Shown one piece after another: positions 4,116 through 6,083 of a DNA stretch of 6,083 nucleotides (its first letter is position 1; each line of letters starts with the position of its first letter). Below the pieces are notes generated by a model. That model was not told the DNA's origin, made no database searches, and saw only the letters and a program-made list of their open reading frames with translations. The DNA comes from Deltaproteobacteria bacterium (GTDB lineage: Bacteria > Desulfobacterota_B > Binatia > Bin18): assembly GCA_012271025.1 (NCBI GenBank), contig JAAXHF010000216.1, positions 1-6,083 on the forward strand, in the 5' to 3' direction. The position numbers were made by a program, and so were the translations under genes.

Positions 4116-5963
4116 GTGCGGCTTCCCGTCGCCACCCAGCTGTTCGTGATGTCCAATCGAACCAAATCCGATCACGCATATCTTTTGCTCCCCTCCGCCC
4201 TCGCTCCCCTCACCCGCCTGTCCCCACCAGTGCTGGCGGGTCTGTTTGTGCTGGTGGCCGGCCTGATCTTCCTGTGGCGGCTGGGTGAAGGCCCGATTTA
4301 CCGGACCATGGAGGGGCGGGAGGCCCTGGTCATGCAGGAGATGCTGCGCACCGGCAACTGGGTGCTGCCCCTGCGCAACGGGGAGACCATTCCCTCCAAG
4401 CCGCCCCTGTTGCACTGGCTGGGCGCCGGCGTGGCCCGAATGGGGTTCATCCTCTCTTCCTCTTCAGAAGGTCAGGATGAACCCCATTTGCTGAGCGGCG
4501 GGATGTCGGAATGGGCCGCCCGCCTTCCGGGCGCTCTGTTTTCGGCCCTGAGCGTCGGCCTGACCTGTTTGCTCGGCTGTCGGCTGGCCAACCGTGAGGT
4601 CGGCATCCTGGCCGCCCTGCTTGTCCTGACCACACCCATGTGTGTCGAAATGGCCCGCGAGGCCTGGGTCGATCCGGCTCTGGCCTTTTTTGTGCTGGCC
4701 GCCCTGACCAGTTTCGCCTGGATGTATGAAGCCGACGAATGGCGGGGCTGGCGCAGCCTGGCCTTTGGCCTGTCCCTGGCCGGCGCCTGCCTCAGCAAGG
4801 GACCGGTCGGCATCATCCTGCCCGGCGTGGTGATCGGGCTCTATCTCGCAGCCCAGGGGCAACTGTCGCGCGTCCGCCAGCTGCTCAGCCCGGGCACCGT
4901 TGTGGTGGGCGTCGGCCTGCCGCTGAGCTGGTACGTGCTGGCGCTCGACCAGGAGGGCTGGGCCTTTTTTCAGAAGCAGCTGCTCCAGGAAAACGTCCTG
5001 CGCTTCACCTCCGGGTCGGGCAAACGGATTCCTTCCTCGGCCTTTTTTTTCCCGCCCTTCGTGCTGGGCGGCCTGCCCTGGAGCCTGCTGTTCGGCTTTG
5101 GTGTGTGGCACTTTGTCCGCCAGGCGCCTATCCGGGAAAAGGGGGTGCTGGCTCTGGTGTGGTGCGTGGCGATCATGGCCTTTTTTTCGGTCGCGGCGGG
5201 CAAGCGGGACGTGTATCTGCTGCCCCTGTATCCGGCCATGGCGCTGTTTGCTGCGGAATGGGGCTGGGCACGGGTTCCCGGCCGGGCGGACCCGCTGCCC
5301 CGGTGGCTGGGAACGGGACTTGTCCTGGCCGCCCTCGGCCTCAGCCTGGCGATAGTGTCGGCTGCGCTCGCCACCGCGCTCGGCGGCCTCAGCATTGACT
5401 CGGCCGCCGTGGACTCGGTGTTTGGCGACGCGAAGTGGAAAAGTGTGGCTCCCTTGATCCGCTTTGTCGATGAGCAGCCGGTGTATGGCACAGCTCTGCT
5501 CATCGCCCTGTGCGGGTGTGGCCTGGGTGCGGTCTGGGCCGCTAGCCGGGGCTGCTGGCAGAACGCGCTGTGGCTGGTCTTAAGTCTGCTGCTGCTGGTG
5601 ACCGCCGGCCTGTATCCGTTTACCCGGGCCTACGCCAAAGAGTTCAAAGCTCTGACCGGATTTGCCGCTCAGATCAGCCGGACTGTCGGAGCTGAGCAGT
5701 CGTTGTTCTTTTACACCCCGCAGCCCTACTCGTCGGAGTTTGATGAATTTTCCCAGGTCTATTTTTACCTGAACCGTTCGGTTCCCCTGGCCCGGTGCGC
5801 CGAACAGGCCGACTTTTCGCGCTGTCCGCCGGGCTATTATGTGCTCCGCGAGCGACACTGGCGGCCGCTCCGAGCCACGCCCGACAGCCATCTGATACTG
5901 GACAGTCGAGGCGGTTCAGGACCGGACGCGCGACCCCATCTGGTCCTGGTTCGCCGGGATTGA
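4116..5963 (+). CDS. ArnT/PMT-like (GT39-type) integral-membrane glycosyltransferase
   Basis: This polytopic protein is 615 residues from GTG 4116, or 604 from the in-frame ATG at 4149; neither start has a good Shine-Dalgarno. After the first span (about 39-55) the periplasmic loop contains MEGREALVMQEMLRTGNWVL (65-84) with the acidic residue expected at the GT-C active site, then SKPPLLHWLG (94-103). REAWVDPALAFFVLAAL (181-197), LSKGPVGIILP (226-236), a VLRF...FFPPFVLGGLPW block (about 294-322) and GKRDVYLLPLYPAMALFAA further on are the usual ArnT landmarks. About 11-12 hydrophobic spans and a C-terminal periplasmic domain are visible. The family moves a sugar from a polyprenyl-phosphate carrier to a lipid or protein outside the inner membrane; the sugar and acceptor here are unknown. 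It starts 10 nt after the cytidylyltransferase stop, so co-transcription is likely. Residues 109-124 are encoded by an inserted-looking palindrome. Confidence 0.85.
   Translation: MRLPVATQLFVMSNRTKSDHAYLLLPSALAPLTRLSPPVLAGLFVLVAGLIFLWRLGEGPIYRTMEGREALVMQEMLRTGNWVLPLRNGETIPSKPPLLHWLGAGVARMGFILSSSSEGQDEPHLLSGGMSEWAARLPGALFSALSVGLTCLLGCRLANREVGILAALLVLTTPMCVEMAREAWVDPALAFFVLAALTSFAWMYEADEWRGWRSLAFGLSLAGACLSKGPVGIILPGVVIGLYLAAQGQLSRVRQLLSPGTVVVGVGLPLSWYVLALDQEGWAFFQKQLLQENVLRFTSGSGKRIPSSAFFFPPFVLGGLPWSLLFGFGVWHFVRQAPIREKGVLALVWCVAIMAFFSVAAGKRDVYLLPLYPAMALFAAEWGWARVPGRADPLPRWLGTGLVLAALGLSLAIVSAALATALGGLSIDSAAVDSVFGDAKWKSVAPLIRFVDEQPVYGTALLIALCGCGLGAVWAASRGCWQNALWLVLSLLLLVTAGLYPFTRAYAKEFKALTGFAAQISRTVGAEQSLFFYTPQPYSSEFDEFSQVYFYLNRSVPLARCAEQADFSRCPPGYYVLRERHWRPLRATPDSHLILDSRGGSGPDARPHLVLVRRD
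4440..4487. repeat. 48-bp palindromic segment inside the glycosyltransferase coding sequence
   Basis: The 14 bases at 4440-4453 (ATGGGGTTCATCCT) are the exact reverse complement of 4474-4487, around a 20-nt loop that itself holds CTTC-A-GAAG (4462-4470). The unit is 48 nt, exactly 16 codons, so it keeps frame. It encodes a polar Ser-rich segment (residues 109-124) in the first large periplasmic loop, between the conserved KPPLLHWL and the SEWAARLP blocks, where ArnT-like proteins are usually shorter. This looks like a small palindromic element that inserted in frame, comparable in principle to the Rickettsia palindromic elements. The insertion history is inference; the inverted repeat is directly visible. 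Confidence 0.8.
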
Positions 5964-5964
5964 T

Positions 5965-5972
5965 AGAAGGAG
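5965..5972 (+). promoter_or_regulatory. Strong Shine-Dalgarno (AGAAGGAG) for the 30-aa ORF
   Basis: AGAAGGAG ends 6 nt before the ATG at 5979. It is the closest match to a canonical ribosome-binding site in the window, where the larger genes mostly rely on overlapping stops and starts or weak sites. It is the main reason to accept the short downstream ORF as a real gene. Confidence 0.7.
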
Positions 5973-5978
5973 CAAGCG

Positions 5979-6071
5979 ATGAGTCTCAATGAATGGGTCG
6001 CGCTGCTCGGTGGTCTGGCTCTGCTCGGTGGTCTCGTCCTGTTCTTTTGGAAAGCTGTCCACTACAACTGA
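5979..6071 (+). CDS. Small single-span membrane protein (30 residues), function unknown
   Basis: The ORF encodes 30 residues: a short polar start (MSLNEW), a hydrophobic Gly/Leu-rich span of about 18-20 residues (roughly 6-24, with the duplicated pattern ALLGGLALLGGLVL), and a short Lys/His-containing tail (KAVHYN). It follows the glycosyltransferase stop by 15 nt behind a strong Shine-Dalgarno, so it is probably translated. I do not recognise the family. Proteins of this size and shape act as accessory subunits of symporters, cytochrome oxidases or K+ pumps and often precede the partner gene, which would lie beyond the right edge. It could instead be the last gene of this operon and bind the glycosyltransferase. 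The remaining 12 bases of the window hold nothing recognisable. Confidence 0.6.
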   Translation: MSLNEWVALLGGLALLGGLVLFFWKAVHYN

Positions 6072-6083
6072 GCCGGCCCATAT

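Noticed and set aside
3281..4165. 294-codon open frame on the minus strand
   Set aside because: It is antisense to the cytidylyltransferase, whose motifs are unmistakable on the + strand. The translation shows no family features.
5041..5050. T8 tract in the glycosyltransferase gene as a programmed slippage site
   Set aside because: The frame is intact (codons TTT TTT TTC) and no downstream alternative frame or stimulating structure is evident; an ordinary Phe run in a membrane protein explains it.
4464..5111. 215-codon open frame on the minus strand
   Set aside because: It is antisense to the membrane glycosyltransferase. It is rich in Gln/Gly/Ala/Lys as expected from reversed Leu/Ala/Gly codons and has no motif.

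Overview
The window is a high-GC stretch of bacterial chromosome. Genes are tightly packed and all lie on the + strand. An RND transporter of the hopanoid-associated (HpnN-like) type and an ArnT-like integral-membrane glycosyltransferase point to a Gram-negative-type envelope. The repeats, including an AATCCCCCTTTGAAAAAGGG-type palindrome and the CTGAGCCCTGTCGAAGGG motif, resemble dispersed repeats of uncultured deltaproteobacterial, Tectomicrobia-like and other environmental lineages. That taxonomic guess is weak and rests on general impression only.

Layout, left to right. (1) 2-886: C-terminal third of an HpnN-like RND/MMPL membrane transporter, cut by the left edge. (2) 883-1383 and 1380-1943: alpha and beta subunits of a split thiamine-diphosphate 2-oxoacid decarboxylase of the phosphonopyruvate/sulfopyruvate decarboxylase family. 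Both junctions, transporter/alpha and alpha/beta, are 4-nt stop/start overlaps. (3) 1944-2033: an AT-rich spacer made of heptanucleotide units folded into a long inverted repeat. (4) 2034-3107: a PhnW-type 2-aminoethylphosphonate:pyruvate transaminase. (5) 3108-3349: a spacer with a composite palindromic repeat and a doubtful broken ORF. (6) 3350-4105: a PntC/LicC-like cytidylyltransferase. (7) 4116-5963: a GT39/ArnT-like polytopic glycosyltransferase carrying an in-frame palindromic insertion. (8) 5979-6071: a 30-residue single-span membrane protein behind a strong Shine-Dalgarno.

Taken together, the decarboxylase, transaminase and cytidylyltransferase form the middle of the known phosphonate pathway: phosphonopyruvate to phosphonoacetaldehyde to 2-aminoethylphosphonate (AEP) to CMP-AEP. 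PEP mutase, which should supply phosphonopyruvate, and a PntB-type CDP-alcohol transferase, which would attach AEP to a lipid or glycan, are not in the window. An RND lipid transporter and a lipid-linked-sugar glycosyltransferase flank the cassette instead. The working hypothesis is a cluster for decorating an envelope lipid or glycan with AEP. Because the decarboxylase subunits look more like two-subunit archaeal ComD/ComE sulfopyruvate decarboxylase than like single-chain Ppd, an analogous sulfonate (taurine-type) route cannot be excluded from sequence alone.
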